A stretch of 50,141 nucleotides of DNA, from the NCBI GenBank assembly GCA_937893795.1, contig CALCTH010000096.1, positions 1 to 50,141 on the forward strand, in the 5' to 3' direction. A program made the position numbers and the translations under genes. Below the pieces are notes generated by a model, which saw only the letters and a program-made list of their open reading frames with translations, did no database searches and was not told the origin of the DNA. The stretch is from an uncultured Myxococcales bacterium. Its GTDB lineage: Bacteria > Myxococcota_A > Polyangia > Polyangiales > Houyiibacteriaceae. How positions within the stretch are numbered: position 1 is the stretch's first letter; every line of letters begins with the position of its first letter. This document shows positions 31,623 to 41,017 of this stretch, piece after piece.

Positions 31623-32875
31623 GCACCTGGGAGCTCGTCGTTGCGGGCTTGCGCTTTCGCCGCGTCGCGACGCTGCTCAACGCGCTCGGCGTGGCCCTGG
31701 GCGTGGGCCTGGTCTGCGCCTTTCTCGTGGTGCAGTCCGCGGTCGTGCAGCGCTTCTCCGAGCCGGGCCGTGACTACGGTCTGGTCGTCGGCGCGCCCGG
31801 CTCCGCGCTCCAGCTCGTCCTGAGCGCCATCTTCCACATGGAAGAGAGCCCGGGCCGGGTGCCCCTCGCCCTCTGGGACGAGCTCGCCGCGCACGCCTCG
31901 GTCGCTCTGGTGGTGCCCTACGCGGTCGGCGATTCCTTTCGCGGCTTCCCCGTCGTCGCCACGACGGATGCCTTCTTCGATGCGCGCTTCCCGCATCCGG
32001 CCGCCGACGGGGTCCACGGCAAGCTGCAGGCGGGGCGTCCGCTGCGCTTCGACCGCGCAGGCCTCGACGCCGCCCTCGCGGGCGAGGCGTCGCACCTTCG
32101 CGAGGCCGTGGTCGGCAAGGGGGTGGCGGAGGCGCTCGGCCTCCGCGTGGGAGACCACATCGAGCCCTCGCACGGCGTCGCGGACGACGCCCCGGCTCAC
32201 GAGCACGAGGCCCTCTGGGACGTCGTGGGCATCCTCGCGGCGAGCGGTACAGCCCTCGACGAGGTCGTGCTCATCAACCTCGACTCCTTCCACGGCATCG
32301 AGGAGCACGAGGCGTCGCGCGACGCGGCGCTCAGCTCCCTGCTCGTCTTTCCCCGGCGCGGCGTGCACACGGCCGTGCTTCTCGGCGAGCTGCGCGGCCG
32401 CTCGGACCTGCAGGTCGCCCAGGTGAGCGCGGAGCTGCGTCGCTTGCTGGAGCGCATCGGTCGCTTCGACGTGCTCTTCGCCTGGGCCGCCGGCCTCTCC
32501 ATCGCCCTCGCGCTGCTCTCCATCTTCACGTCGACGGTCACGGGCCTCCGGGCGCGCCGCGGCGAGCTGGGCGTGCTCCGCGCGCTGGGCATGGCGCGTG
32601 CGCGGCTGCTGACGCTCGTGGTCGTCGAAGCGGCCACCGTAGCGCTCGCGGGAGCCCTCGTCGGCTGGGTCGCGGGGCACGGGCTCGTCTGGGCCGCCGG
32701 TGGCTGGGTCGAATCCCTGGCCGGCATCCGGCCCGACGCGTCTCGCGTGGGCGCGGCCGAGGTCGTGCTGGTCCTCGGCGTCACGCTCGCCGGCGCGCTG
32801 GCCGGCCTGATCCCGGGGATGCAGGCCTACCGCGTCGACGTGGCCGGCGTCCTGCGACAGGCGGAGGGATCGTGA
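31619..32875 (+). CDS. FtsX-like ABC permease
   Basis: 418 aa from GTG 31619 (GTGA overlap with the ATPase). One N-terminal membrane helix (~18-40), a large periplasmic domain (~45-285) and three C-terminal helices (~290-312, ~338-360, ~380-402) are the MacB/LolC/FtsX topology. The periplasmic domain has a His/Asp/Glu-rich loop (GDHIEPSHGVADDAPAHEHE) that could touch metal. MacB-type proteins use ATP to move or release substrates on the periplasmic side instead of classic import. Its partner DUF3299 protein follows. Confidence 0.9.
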   Translation: MSTWELVVAGLRFRRVATLLNALGVALGVGLVCAFLVVQSAVVQRFSEPGRDYGLVVGAPGSALQLVLSAIFHMEESPGRVPLALWDELAAHASVALVVPYAVGDSFRGFPVVATTDAFFDARFPHPAADGVHGKLQAGRPLRFDRAGLDAALAGEASHLREAVVGKGVAEALGLRVGDHIEPSHGVADDAPAHEHEALWDVVGILAASGTALDEVVLINLDSFHGIEEHEASRDAALSSLLVFPRRGVHTAVLLGELRGRSDLQVAQVSAELRRLLERIGRFDVLFAWAAGLSIALALLSIFTSTVTGLRARRGELGVLRALGMARARLLTLVVVEAATVALAGALVGWVAGHGLVWAAGGWVESLAGIRPDASRVGAAEVVLVLGVTLAGALAGLIPGMQAYRVDVAGVLRQAEGS

Positions 32876-32897
32876 TCGAAGGCAGCGGAGGTGGGCC

Positions 32898-33752
32898 GTG
32901 ACGAGGGTCGACGCCCTCGGGCGGGGAGCGCTCGTGGTCGCGGGTGCGTGGCTGCTCCTTCCGCGCCTGGTGGGCGCGCCGGAGCCCGCCTCCGAGCACG
33001 GCGCGTCGCGCGCCTTCCGGGCGTCCCGGCCGAGCGACGAGGCGGCCGCGCACCAGGCCAGCGAGGCCCTCGAGCGCGCCGTGCACGCGGTCGTCGAGCG
33101 GATGGTCGGCGATCCCGCGCTCTCGCCCGAAGCGCAGAGCGACCTGGCGGTGGAGCTCATCCTCGCGCTCGAAGACGAGGGACTGGGCACGCCGGGGCGG
33201 CGCGCGGCCGCCGCGCAGGAAACGCTCGAGGTCATCGCGGAGGCCCTTCGACCCTTCGCGGGGGAGCACACGGGCGACGACGCGCTACGCCGGCGCGCTC
33301 TCCGGCAGCAGTCGGCGGTCCTGACGCGCACGCTGGTGCAAAGCGCCACGGGCGCGTCCGCGCGGCCGGCGAGCTTCCCGCCGCCGCCCCAAGGCCACCG
33401 CGCGCTGCCCTGGACCGCGCTCACGGACATCGACTACGAGGAGGGCGACCGGGTGCCGGAGAGCGTCCTCGCCCTCGATGGCGAAGCGATCGCCCTGAGC
33501 GGCTTCCTCCTCGACGGCGGCTACGCGCACGAGTTCCTGCTCGTGCAGTCCATGTGGAGCTGCTGCTTCGGCGATCCCCCGGCCATCCACGAGGCCGTCG
33601 TCGTGCGGGTGGAAGGCGAGGCCGACGACGCCTGGTTCGACGCGCTCGTCCGCGTCAGCGGCACGCTCGAGGTCGGCGAGGAGTGGGACGACGGCTACCT
33701 GCTCAGCATCTACCGGATGCGGGCGCTGCGGGTGGACGAACCCCTGCCATGA
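32898..33752 (+). CDS. DUF3299-family exported protein
   Basis: 284 aa from GTG 32898, with a Shine-Dalgarno GGAGG (32887-32891) 6 nt upstream. An N-terminal hydrophobic segment ([17 protein letters not shown]) anchors or exports it; residues ~30-160 are helical and Ala/Arg-rich. The C-terminal ~115 residues are DUF3299: [51 protein letters not shown] and the closing strand [14 protein letters not shown]3299 proteins accompany LolD/FtsX transporters in zinc-regulated loci. The vicinal Cys pair is a family feature and a possible metal or redox site. Confidence 0.85.
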   Translation: MTRVDALGRGALVVAGAWLLLPRLVGAPEPASEHGASRAFRASRPSDEAAAHQASEALERAVHAVVERMVGDPALSPEAQSDLAVELILALEDEGLGTPGRRAAAAQETLEVIAEALRPFAGEHTGDDALRRRALRQQSAVLTRTLVQSATGASARPASFPPPPQGHRALPWTALTDIDYEEGDRVPESVLALDGEAIALSGFLLDGGYAHEFLLVQSMWSCCFGDPPAIHEAVVVRVEGEADDAWFDALVRVSGTLEVGEEWDDGYLLSIYRMRALRVDEPLP

Positions 33753-33789
33753 GACGCGCGCCGAGGCGCGCCTTCGCGGAGGCGACTGG

Positions 33790-34359
33790 ATGATTCTCTC
33801 AGATGCGGACCTGAAGCGGCGACTGGCAGCCGGCGACCTCGTCGTCGAGCCCTTGGACGACCCCGAGCTACAGATTCAGCCGGCGAGCATCGACCTGCGC
33901 CTCGGGACGCAGTTCGTGCTCTACCGGCAGCCGCTCGTGCCCTTCCTGGACTCCCGCGACGCCGAGAGCGTCGAGCGCCACGTGGAGCGCATCGAGGTGC
34001 CCCCGGGCGAGGGCTTCGTGCTGCAGCCCGGGGCCTTCGCCCTCGGCACCACCCACGAGCGCGTCCGCGTGCCGGCGGATCTCGTGGCTCGGGTCGAAGG
34101 TCGAAGCAGCATCGGTCGCCTGGCCGTGGTCGTGCACGCCACGGCGGGGTTCATCGACCCCGGCTTCGAAGGGCAGATCACCCTCGAGCTGTCGAACCTG
34201 GGGCGCTGCGCCGTGAAGCTCTATCCCCTGATGCGCATCAGCCAAATCGTCTTCCACGAGATGAAGAGCCCGGCGGAGCGACCCTACGGCTCCGCGCGCG
34301 GCAGCAAGTACCAGGGCCAGTCGGGGCCCGTAGCGTCCCGCATCGGCGATGACCGCTGA
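33790..34359 (+). CDS. dcd: dCTP deaminase
   Basis: 189 aa, the usual length. Characteristic segments: [14 protein letters not shown] near the N-terminus, the active-site stretch [25 protein letters not shown], then GQITLEL, and the C-terminal SKYQGQ. It converts dCTP to dUTP (some homologues go on to dUMP), feeding dTMP synthesis. Unlike dCMP deaminase it needs no zinc. A Shine-Dalgarno GGAGG (33778-33782) precedes the ATG. It lies in the middle of an operon of transporter genes 37 bp after the DUF3299 gene and overlaps the next gene by 11 bp. An extra copy used under zinc limitation is one explanation of its place. Confidence 0.9.
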   Translation: MILSDADLKRRLAAGDLVVEPLDDPELQIQPASIDLRLGTQFVLYRQPLVPFLDSRDAESVERHVERIEVPPGEGFVLQPGAFALGTTHERVRVPADLVARVEGRSSIGRLAVVVHATAGFIDPGFEGQITLELSNLGRCAVKLYPLMRISQIVFHEMKSPAERPYGSARGSKYQGQSGPVASRIGDDR

Positions 34360-35101
34360 GCCCATGCTTCAGGCCTCGTCCGTGACCCGGCGCTTCGGTG
34401 CGCTGACCGCCGTCGACGCGCTCGACCTCGAGGTTCGCGCCGGCGAGCTGTTCTGTTTGCTCGGGGCCAACGGCGCCGGGAAGACCACCACGATCCACCT
34501 CTTCCTCTGCTTCCTGGCCCCGGACGCGGGGAGCGTTCGCGTGGGTGGCGTCGACCCGGTGGAAGATCCGCAGGGGGCGCGCCGCCAGCTCGCCTACATC
34601 CCGGAGAACGTCGCGCTCTACCCGCACCTCTCGGGCATCGAGAGCGTCGACCTCTTCTGCCGCATGGGCGGCACGCGGCTTCCTCCGGCAAGGCTCGAGG
34701 AGCTGCTCGAGCGCTCCGGCCTGGCGCGGGCCGACGCGCGGCGCCGCGTCTCCGGCTACTCGAAGGGGATGCGGCAGAAGGTCGGGCTGGCCATCGCCTA
34801 CGCTCGCGAGGCGAAGGCGCTCGTGCTCGACGAGCCGCTCTCGGGGCTCGACCCGGAAGCGGCGAGTGACTTCTGCGCGGAGCTCGGACGGATCCGGGAC
34901 GGCGGCGCCGCGGTCCTGATGACGACGCACGACCTCTTCCGCGCCAAGGAGCTCGGCGGGAGGATCGGCATCATGCGTGCAGGGCGTCTGGTCGAGGAGC
35001 TCGCCGCCTCCGACGTCGACGCGCGTGAGCTCGAGCGCCTTTATCTGCACCACATGCGGGCCGCTCCCGGCGACGCCCCGGCGCCACGAGCGACGTCATG
35101 A
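34349..35101 (+). CDS. ABC-2 type transporter ATPase
   Basis: 250 aa. Walker [10 protein letters not shown] (~41-49), signature SGYSKGMRQ, Walker [14 protein letters not shown] and switch THD. The type is CcmA/NosF-like, used with ABC-2 permeases. The ATG at 34349 overlaps dcd by 11 bp; ATG 34364 is an alternative 5 nt after the dcd stop. The next two genes encode the matching DUF3526 permeases. Confidence 0.92.
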   Translation: MTAEPMLQASSVTRRFGALTAVDALDLEVRAGELFCLLGANGAGKTTTIHLFLCFLAPDAGSVRVGGVDPVEDPQGARRQLAYIPENVALYPHLSGIESVDLFCRMGGTRLPPARLEELLERSGLARADARRRVSGYSKGMRQKVGLAIAYAREAKALVLDEPLSGLDPEAASDFCAELGRIRDGGAAVLMTTHDLFRAKELGGRIGIMRAGRLVEELAASDVDARELERLYLHHMRAAPGDAPAPRATS

Positions 35102-36528
35102 TGGGGCTCGTTGCGCGCCTCGAGCTGGCTCATTGGCGCCGCAACCGTGCGCTCTGGCGTCCCCTGCTCGCGACGGCTCTCGCCGTCCTGGCGGCGGCGG
35201 TGTGGGCCACCGCCGAGGACGCCGCGCAGCGCGAGGCGCACCGCGAGGCGGCGAACGAGGCCCGCGGGCAGTGGGAGGCGCAGGGAGCCAAGCACCCGCA
35301 CGGCATGGCGCACTTCGGTGACTTCGCCTTCCGTCCGGCCGGTCCCCTCGCGCGCCTCGACCGCGGCGTGCAGGCGCGGCTCGGCAAGGTGATCTTCATG
35401 GAGGGGCACCGGCAGGGTGCACCCATGCACGCCGACGTGGCCCGCGCCGGCACGGTCGCTCGCTTTCCGCGGCCCGACGCCGCGTTCTTGCTCCACACCC
35501 TCGTGCCGCTCCTGCTCGTGTTCCTCGGCGGGGCAGGGCTCGCGCGGGACCGGGAGAGCGGACGTCTGAAGCTGGCGCTCGTGCACGGGGCACGGGCGCA
35601 TGCCGTGCTCGGCGGGCATACGCTGGCCTTGTGGGGGCTCGGCCTCGCCCTGCTGGGCCTGGGCGTAGTCGCCGCACTCGACACCAACGTCGAGTGTGGA
35701 GACCCCGCCCACGCGGCCATCGAGCGCCTCCCCGCCTTCGTCGTGCTTCACGCGCTCTTCCTCGCCCTCGTCGCGGCCGGGGTCGTCGCGGCCACCGCGT
35801 GGCTCCCTTCGGCGCGCGCTGCTTTGCTCACGCTCCTGGCCGCCTGGGTCCTGGGCACGGCGCTCCTGCCGCGTGCGGCCGCCGGGGTGGCGGACGCCTG
35901 GTTTCCCTTGCCGAGCCAGGACGACTTCCAGGCCCAGCTCCGCGCTTCCCGGGAGGCCGGTCCCGACGGCCACGACCCGCGGGACGCCTTCATCGCGACT
36001 CGGCGCGAAGCCATGCTGCGGGAGCACGGGGTCGACACCGTCGAGGCCCTCCCGCTCAACTTCGACGGCATCGCGATGCAGCTGGACGAGGAGTTCGGCA
36101 ACCGCGTCTGGGACGAGCACTACGGAGCGCTCTCGCACCAGCTCGCGCGCCAGGTGAGGGCGGTCAGCCTCGCGGCGCTGGTCAACCCCTTCCAGGCCAT
36201 CGACAACCTGTCGATGACGCTCGCCGGTACCGACCTCGCTCACGACCTCGCGTTCCAGGAGCAGGCCGAGGCCCATCGGCGGGAGCTCATCGCGAAGCTG
36301 AACCACGAGCACGCCTACGGCGGTTCGCGCACGGGTGATTGGTCCGCCGAGGCGTCGGCCGAGTTTCTGGCGGCCCTCGGGGGCTTCACCTACCGCGTGC
36401 CGCCTCTTGCGGAGGCGCTGCGAGGGCGCGTTGCCGAGCTGGTGGCGCTCACCTTCTGGGCCCTGTTGCTGCTCGCGTTGCAGCGACGCGCCGCTCGCCG
36501 CCTCGAACGCGGGACGCTGGCGTGCTGA
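35098..36528 (+). CDS. ABC-2 permease, DUF3526 family (first)
   Basis: 476 aa, ATGA overlap with the ATPase. One N-terminal helix (ALWRPLLATALAVLAAAVW), a loop with HPHGMAHFGDFAFRPAGPLAR and EGHRQGAPMHAD, then four to five helices in the middle, a large second loop (~285-445), and a last helix. The HPH/HxxH-rich loop is typical of DUF3526 permeases, which work in pairs with one ATPase. The substrate is unknown; such transporters often accompany TonB-dependent receptors or metal genes. Followed by a second permease with a 7-bp overlap. Confidence 0.88.
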   Translation: MMGLVARLELAHWRRNRALWRPLLATALAVLAAAVWATAEDAAQREAHREAANEARGQWEAQGAKHPHGMAHFGDFAFRPAGPLARLDRGVQARLGKVIFMEGHRQGAPMHADVARAGTVARFPRPDAAFLLHTLVPLLLVFLGGAGLARDRESGRLKLALVHGARAHAVLGGHTLALWGLGLALLGLGVVAALDTNVECGDPAHAAIERLPAFVVLHALFLALVAAGVVAATAWLPSARAALLTLLAAWVLGTALLPRAAAGVADAWFPLPSQDDFQAQLRASREAGPDGHDPRDAFIATRREAMLREHGVDTVEALPLNFDGIAMQLDEEFGNRVWDEHYGALSHQLARQVRAVSLAALVNPFQAIDNLSMTLAGTDLAHDLAFQEQAEAHRRELIAKLNHEHAYGGSRTGDWSAEASAEFLAALGGFTYRVPPLAEALRGRVAELVALTFWALLLLALQRRAARRLERGTLAC

Positions 36529-37961
36529 GGCTCGCCATCGCCTTCGAGCTGCGGGCGCTTCTTCGCCGCCGGTCAGCGGCGGTCGCGCTGGGCGCCTTTC
36601 TGGCGGTGGGGGCTATCGCCCTTCTCGTCGGGAAAGGCCGCGTCACCCAGTGGCGAGAGGAGGTCGCCAAGGCGCAGCGAGCCCAGGACGAGTCCATCGC
36701 CGAGGCGCGGGACCTCTTCGCGCAGGGGCGTACGTCGCCGGCGGACGAGCCGTGGATCGACCTCCGCGAGCCGAGCTGGCAGGACACCTACGCCGGCACG
36801 CGGGTCACGCGGGTCGCCGGTCCACTGGCGGGCATCGCGGCTGGCGCCGTCGACTCCGCGCCCGTCGCCTTCAAGCTCGACCGCAACGCCAACCCTCTGA
36901 CCACGGGGGGCTATCGCATCGAGAACCCCGAGCTCCAGGCCGGCTCCGTCGACCTCGTCTTCGTGCTCGGCATCTTGCTGCCCTTGCTCCTCGGCGTGCT
37001 GGGCCTCGAGGTCGGCGCTCGGGAACGGCAGGAGGGAATCGACCGGCTCGTCGCCATCTACGCCGGCCAGACGCGCGGCTTCCTGGTGCCTCGCGTGGTC
37101 GCCGTCGCCTTCATCGCCGGCACCTCGGCCACGCTGGTGTGCGTCGGTGCGGGGCTGGCGTTCGGTGCGGGTCCGAGGGCGCTCGCGTCCCTCGTCGGCG
37201 CGGCGCTGCTCCATACCGCCGCCTGGAGCGGGCTTCTGCTCGCCGTCGTGGCGCGCGCCCCCTCCGTACGAAGCGCGGCCTTCGCCTTCGGCACGCTCTG
37301 GATGGTGCTCGCGGTGCTGCTCCCGACCGCGGCCGCGGAGGTCGCCCTCAGCCGCGTGCCGCCGGACTTCGTGCTCGCCGAGTCCGTCGACGCCCGGGCC
37401 AGCCGCCGGGACGTGTGGGAGCGCGAGGACGCGGCGGCCCTCCGGGACCTCTACGCGCTCTTGCCGGAGCTTCGGCGCTCGCCGGTCGCCGCGGAAACGC
37501 CGCCGCTCGATCGGGACCGGGGCCGCGCCGCCAAGAGGCTGCTCGCGGCCGCCCAGCGGGTCGAGCGGCACCGGGCCCGTCGCGCCGAAGAGGTGCGGGC
37601 ACAGGCCGTCTCCGAGCAGGCCGCCTGGCTCACGCCCGTCGTGGCGCTCGGGCTCGCGCTGGAACGGCTCGCGGGCGTCGGCCCCGAGGCGGCCTCCGCC
37701 TATCGCGAGCACCTCGTGGCCGCGGTGGAGGCGCGGGCGCGCTGGGTGGTGACGAAGGCCTGGACGAAGGCTCCGCTCGGCGCCAACGACTTCGAGGCGC
37801 TCATCGCCGCGGCGCCGCAGGCCCATCGGGCGACGCGGGAGGGCTGGTCTGCCCCCCTCCTACCGATTCTGGTGTGGGCGCTGGTCGCGTGGATGGCCGC
37901 GCTCACGATGCTCGCCGCGGGGGAGCGCCCGGCACGGACCACCCCGCGAGACCCCCGATGA
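36522..37961 (+). CDS. ABC-2 permease, DUF3526 family (second)
   Basis: 479 aa from GTG 36522, overlapping the first permease by 7 bp. First helix AAVALGAFLAVGAIALLVG, a short external loop, helices near 145-165, 180-205, 225-250 and 260-285, a long soluble region (~300-440) rich in Arg/Ala, and a final helix LLPILVWALVAWMAALTML. It resembles the preceding permease in length and plan, so the two probably form a heterodimer. Its stop overlaps the selO start (ATGA). Confidence 0.88.
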   Translation: MLRLAIAFELRALLRRRSAAVALGAFLAVGAIALLVGKGRVTQWREEVAKAQRAQDESIAEARDLFAQGRTSPADEPWIDLREPSWQDTYAGTRVTRVAGPLAGIAAGAVDSAPVAFKLDRNANPLTTGGYRIENPELQAGSVDLVFVLGILLPLLLGVLGLEVGARERQEGIDRLVAIYAGQTRGFLVPRVVAVAFIAGTSATLVCVGAGLAFGAGPRALASLVGAALLHTAAWSGLLLAVVARAPSVRSAAFAFGTLWMVLAVLLPTAAAEVALSRVPPDFVLAESVDARASRRDVWEREDAAALRDLYALLPELRRSPVAAETPPLDRDRGRAAKRLLAAAQRVERHRARRAEEVRAQAVSEQAAWLTPVVALGLALERLAGVGPEAASAYREHLVAAVEARARWVVTKAWTKAPLGANDFEALIAAAPQAHRATREGWSAPLLPILVWALVAWMAALTMLAAGERPARTTPRDPR

Positions 37962-39463
37962 CGAAGGAACGCGAGTTGTCTCTGTCGAACACGCCCATGA
38001 AGGACACCGGATTTCGTTTCGATACCCGGTACACGACGCTGCCTCCCGTTCTCTACCACCTGGGGGAGCCGGCACCGGCGCGGCGACCGGAGGTCGTGGT
38101 GTTCAACGCGCGGCTGGCGGAGGAGCTCGGGCTCCGGCTCGGCGAGCTCTCCGGCGACGCCCAGGCCTCGCTGCTCTCGGGTCGCGCCCGGGCCGAGGGC
38201 TCCGTTCCCTTCTCGCAGGCCTACGCGGGGCACCAGTTCGGCGGGTTCTCCATCCTGGGCGACGGTCGCGCTCACGTGCTCGGGGAGCACCTCACCCCGG
38301 ACGGGCGGCGGGTGGACGTCCAGCTGAAGGGCTCCGGGCCCACGCCCTTCTCCCGGGGCGGCGACGGGCGCGCGGCGCTCGGCCCCATGCTCCGGGAGCA
38401 CCTCATCAGCGAGGCGATGGCGGGGCTGGGGATCCCCACCACGCGGAGCCTGGCGGTCGTGACCACCGGCGAGCCCGTGCTTCGCGAGCGGCCCCTGCCC
38501 GGGGCCATCCTGACCCGGGTCGCGGCGAGCCATCTCCGCGTCGGCACCTTCGAGCTCGCGGCGGCAGCGACGCGGAACGCGCCGGAGCTCCTCCCGGCGC
38601 TGATGGACTACGCCATCGAGCGGCACGACCCCGAGCTCCGTGAGGCGGAGAGCCCGGCCCTCGCGTTCTGGGAGGCGGTGGCGAAGCGCCAGGCCGCGCT
38701 CATCGCGTCCTGGATGCGGGTCGGCTTCATCCACGGCGTCATGAACACGGACAACGTGACTATCTCCGGCGAGACCATCGACTATGGCCCCTGTGCCTTC
38801 GTCGACCGCTATGCGAAGTCGGTGGTCTTCAGCTCCATCGACGAGGGCGGGCGCTACGCCTTCGGCAACCAGCCCTGGATCGCGCGATGGAACCTGGCGC
38901 GCTTCGCGGAGGCCTTGCTTCCGCTGGTCGACGAGGACCGGGACCGCGCCGTGGCCAAGGCCCAGGAGCGCTTCGCCCACTTCGAAGGGTGGATGAACGA
39001 GGCCTGGGCCGACATGATGCGCGACAAGCTCGGTCTTCCGGGGCGAGACGAGGACGACATCGCGCTCGCGACGGACCTGCTCGCGCTCATGGAGGCGTCG
39101 TCCTCCGACTACACCGACACCTTCCGGGCGCTCTCCGGGGCGACGGCGTTGCCCGCTGCGCTCGAGGGAGCGCGCGGCTGGGGCACCTGGAAGGCGCGCT
39201 GGAACACGCGCTCGGGTCGTGGCCAGGACGAGGCGCCGAGCGCCGACGCCCGCGAGCGCATGCGACGCGCGAACCCGGCCGTCATTCCCCGGAACCACCT
39301 CGTCGAGGAAGCGCTGGCCGCCGCCGACGGGGACGACTGGGATCCCTTCCACCGGCTGCTCTCGGCGCTCGAGTCGCCCTACGGCGAGCGCGACGAGCTC
39401 ACGCCCTTCCAGCAGCCGCCGCCCGCGTCCTTCGCGGGCTATCAGACCTTTTGCGGCACGTAG
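37958..39463 (+). CDS. selO: SelO protein adenylyltransferase (pseudokinase fold)
   Basis: 501 aa. Family pattern is clear: FSQAYAGHQFGGFSILGDGRAH, VQLKGSGPTPFSRGGDGRAA, FIHGVMNTDNVTISGETIDYGPCAF (the DYG-type metal site with N and D), NQPWIARWNLARFAEAL, and the C-terminal YQTFCGT with the conserved Cys three residues from the end. SelO transfers AMP from ATP to Ser/Thr/Tyr of proteins involved in redox homeostasis. It is the last gene of the eight-gene operon (ATGA overlap) and ends 1 bp before the convergent flavoprotein gene. Confidence 0.93.
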   Translation: MTKERELSLSNTPMKDTGFRFDTRYTTLPPVLYHLGEPAPARRPEVVVFNARLAEELGLRLGELSGDAQASLLSGRARAEGSVPFSQAYAGHQFGGFSILGDGRAHVLGEHLTPDGRRVDVQLKGSGPTPFSRGGDGRAALGPMLREHLISEAMAGLGIPTTRSLAVVTTGEPVLRERPLPGAILTRVAASHLRVGTFELAAAATRNAPELLPALMDYAIERHDPELREAESPALAFWEAVAKRQAALIASWMRVGFIHGVMNTDNVTISGETIDYGPCAFVDRYAKSVVFSSIDEGGRYAFGNQPWIARWNLARFAEALLPLVDEDRDRAVAKAQERFAHFEGWMNEAWADMMRDKLGLPGRDEDDIALATDLLALMEASSSDYTDTFRALSGATALPAALEGARGWGTWKARWNTRSGRGQDEAPSADARERMRRANPAVIPRNHLVEEALAAADGDDWDPFHRLLSALESPYGERDELTPFQQPPPASFAGYQTFCGT

Positions 39464-39464
39464 C

Positions 39465-40997
39465 TCACGGCCTCCCGAGGCGCGCGACCTGCTCCGCGAA
39501 GGCGGCCGTGCGGGGCAGGGTGTGCTCGAGCGACCACTTGCTGTTCGTGATGCTGGTGCGGCTCTCTTGGTGCTGCAGCGTCCCGTCACGCGCTTCCTCG
39601 TCGTCGATCAGCTCGCACACCGGGCACGCGCTCCCGATCAGGAAGACCCGCTCGCCCTTGCGCTTGCAGGCGATGCGTCGGTGCGCGAGGTGCCTCGCCG
39701 CGACGACGTACTGGTCGAGGTCCTGATCCCACCGGCCGCCGAGGAAGTGCACGTCACCCTCGACGTACTCGTAGTCCTGCTGCTGGAACGCCGAGCTCAG
39801 CGCGTTGGAGCGTCCCGTGCAGTCCACGACGAGGTCCACCTGGAGAGAGGCGCCGCCCACGTCGAGCTCCAGGCACCCGTCGCCGTGCGTCACCGACGCC
39901 AGCTTGTCGGGGAGGCACCGAATCCGGGAGCGCGTGCGGCTCCAGGTCTCGCGGGGCAGGTCGAAGGGCTCTTCGCCCTGCCAGAAGTACTCGATGAGGC
40001 CGCCCGAGTAGCAATAGCGCTGCTTGTTCGCGAAGTAGTAGTCCCGAACGTCGGCGGCAGGCTGGCCAATCCAGTAGACGGTCTCCGGTCCGAGCGTGAC
40101 GTTCGTGAGGGGGCTGTACTCCCTACGCGGATAGGTCAGCGGCAGCAGGCACTCCATGGCGCAGTTCGCCGTGTCTCCGGCGCCCACCACCGCCACGGTG
40201 GTGCCGCTCAGCCGGTCGAGGAACTGGGTGTCGTCGTGGCAGGTGCGGATGAACTCGTCGCCGCGCATGGTCCGCGCCGAGGCGCGGTCTTGCGCGAAGG
40301 TGTCCAGCCGGGGATCCCCCATGCCGTTGGCGATGACGACCGACGTTCCCCGCGCTAGGGAGTCGCCCGAGCTGACGCGGTAGCCCTCGGCGCACGACTC
40401 GATGGCGCGAACGTCGAAGTCGAAGACGACGTCGGCGTCGGCGTGGAGCAGCATCATCGTCGCGAGCTCGTGCAGATGCTTCGCCGTCGGGAAGGTCCGC
40501 GCGGCGAGCTCGTCGAAGTCGCTCAGCTGGATGAAATGACCCGGCACGACGTTCGCGTTGAGGCCGACCTTCGACGAGGTCGGAGAGTTCAAGATGAGCG
40601 AGTCACCGAGCCGCGCGAAGGTCGAGCAGACGCTCTCGCTCCTCTCGACGATGAGCACCTCGAGCGCCGGGCGGCGCCGCTTGACGATGGTGAGGAAGGT
40701 GGCCGCGTGAATGCCCGCGCCCACGAGCACCACGTCGTAGCGCCGATGCAGGTCCGGCTTCTTCCCTCGCAGGTAGCGCGTCGCCGCCGCGACGTAGTCC
40801 CGCCGCCGATCGCGCTCGTAGACGTGATCGCGAACGCGCGCCGCCAGCGAGGGACCGGCGGGTTGGCCCCGCGCCTCCAGATGTCGCGCGACCCGCTCCG
40901 CCGCGCGCCCCACGATGAGCCCGTTGGCGTCGAGAAGGGAAGGACGGCCCCGAGCGGGTGCTCCGGACGGGGCGAGGGCCTCGGGACGCTTCAGCAC
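39465..40997 (-). CDS. FAD/NAD(P)-dependent monooxygenase-like flavoprotein
   Basis: 510 aa from GTG 40997, 20 bp after the stop of the TldE gene; a longer frame starts inside that gene but its extra N-terminus is not protein-like. FAD motif VVLVGAGIHAATF (~95), second dinucleotide motif VAVVGAGDTANCAME (~240), and the C-terminal FAD-contact region VFLIGSACPVCEL. The layout is of class B flavoprotein monooxygenases or N-hydroxylases (RLGDSLILNSPTSS after the first motif). Substrate unknown. Third gene of the TldD operon; a tailoring or detoxifying role together with the protease is possible but unproven. Confidence 0.85.
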   Translation of the reverse strand: MLKRPEALAPSGAPARGRPSLLDANGLIVGRAAERVARHLEARGQPAGPSLAARVRDHVYERDRRRDYVAAATRYLRGKKPDLHRRYDVVLVGAGIHAATFLTIVKRRRPALEVLIVERSESVCSTFARLGDSLILNSPTSSKVGLNANVVPGHFIQLSDFDELAARTFPTAKHLHELATMMLLHADADVVFDFDVRAIESCAEGYRVSSGDSLARGTSVVIANGMGDPRLDTFAQDRASARTMRGDEFIRTCHDDTQFLDRLSGTTVAVVGAGDTANCAMECLLPLTYPRREYSPLTNVTLGPETVYWIGQPAADVRDYYFANKQRYCYSGGLIEYFWQGEEPFDLPRETWSRTRSRIRCLPDKLASVTHGDGCLELDVGGASLQVDLVVDCTGRSNALSSAFQQQDYEYVEGDVHFLGGRWDQDLDQYVVAARHLAHRRIACKRKGERVFLIGSACPVCELIDDEEARDGTLQHQESRTSITNSKWSLEHTLPRTAAFAEQVARLGRP

Positions 40998-41017
40998 GCG
41001 GGTGCTCCCGAGCTCCG

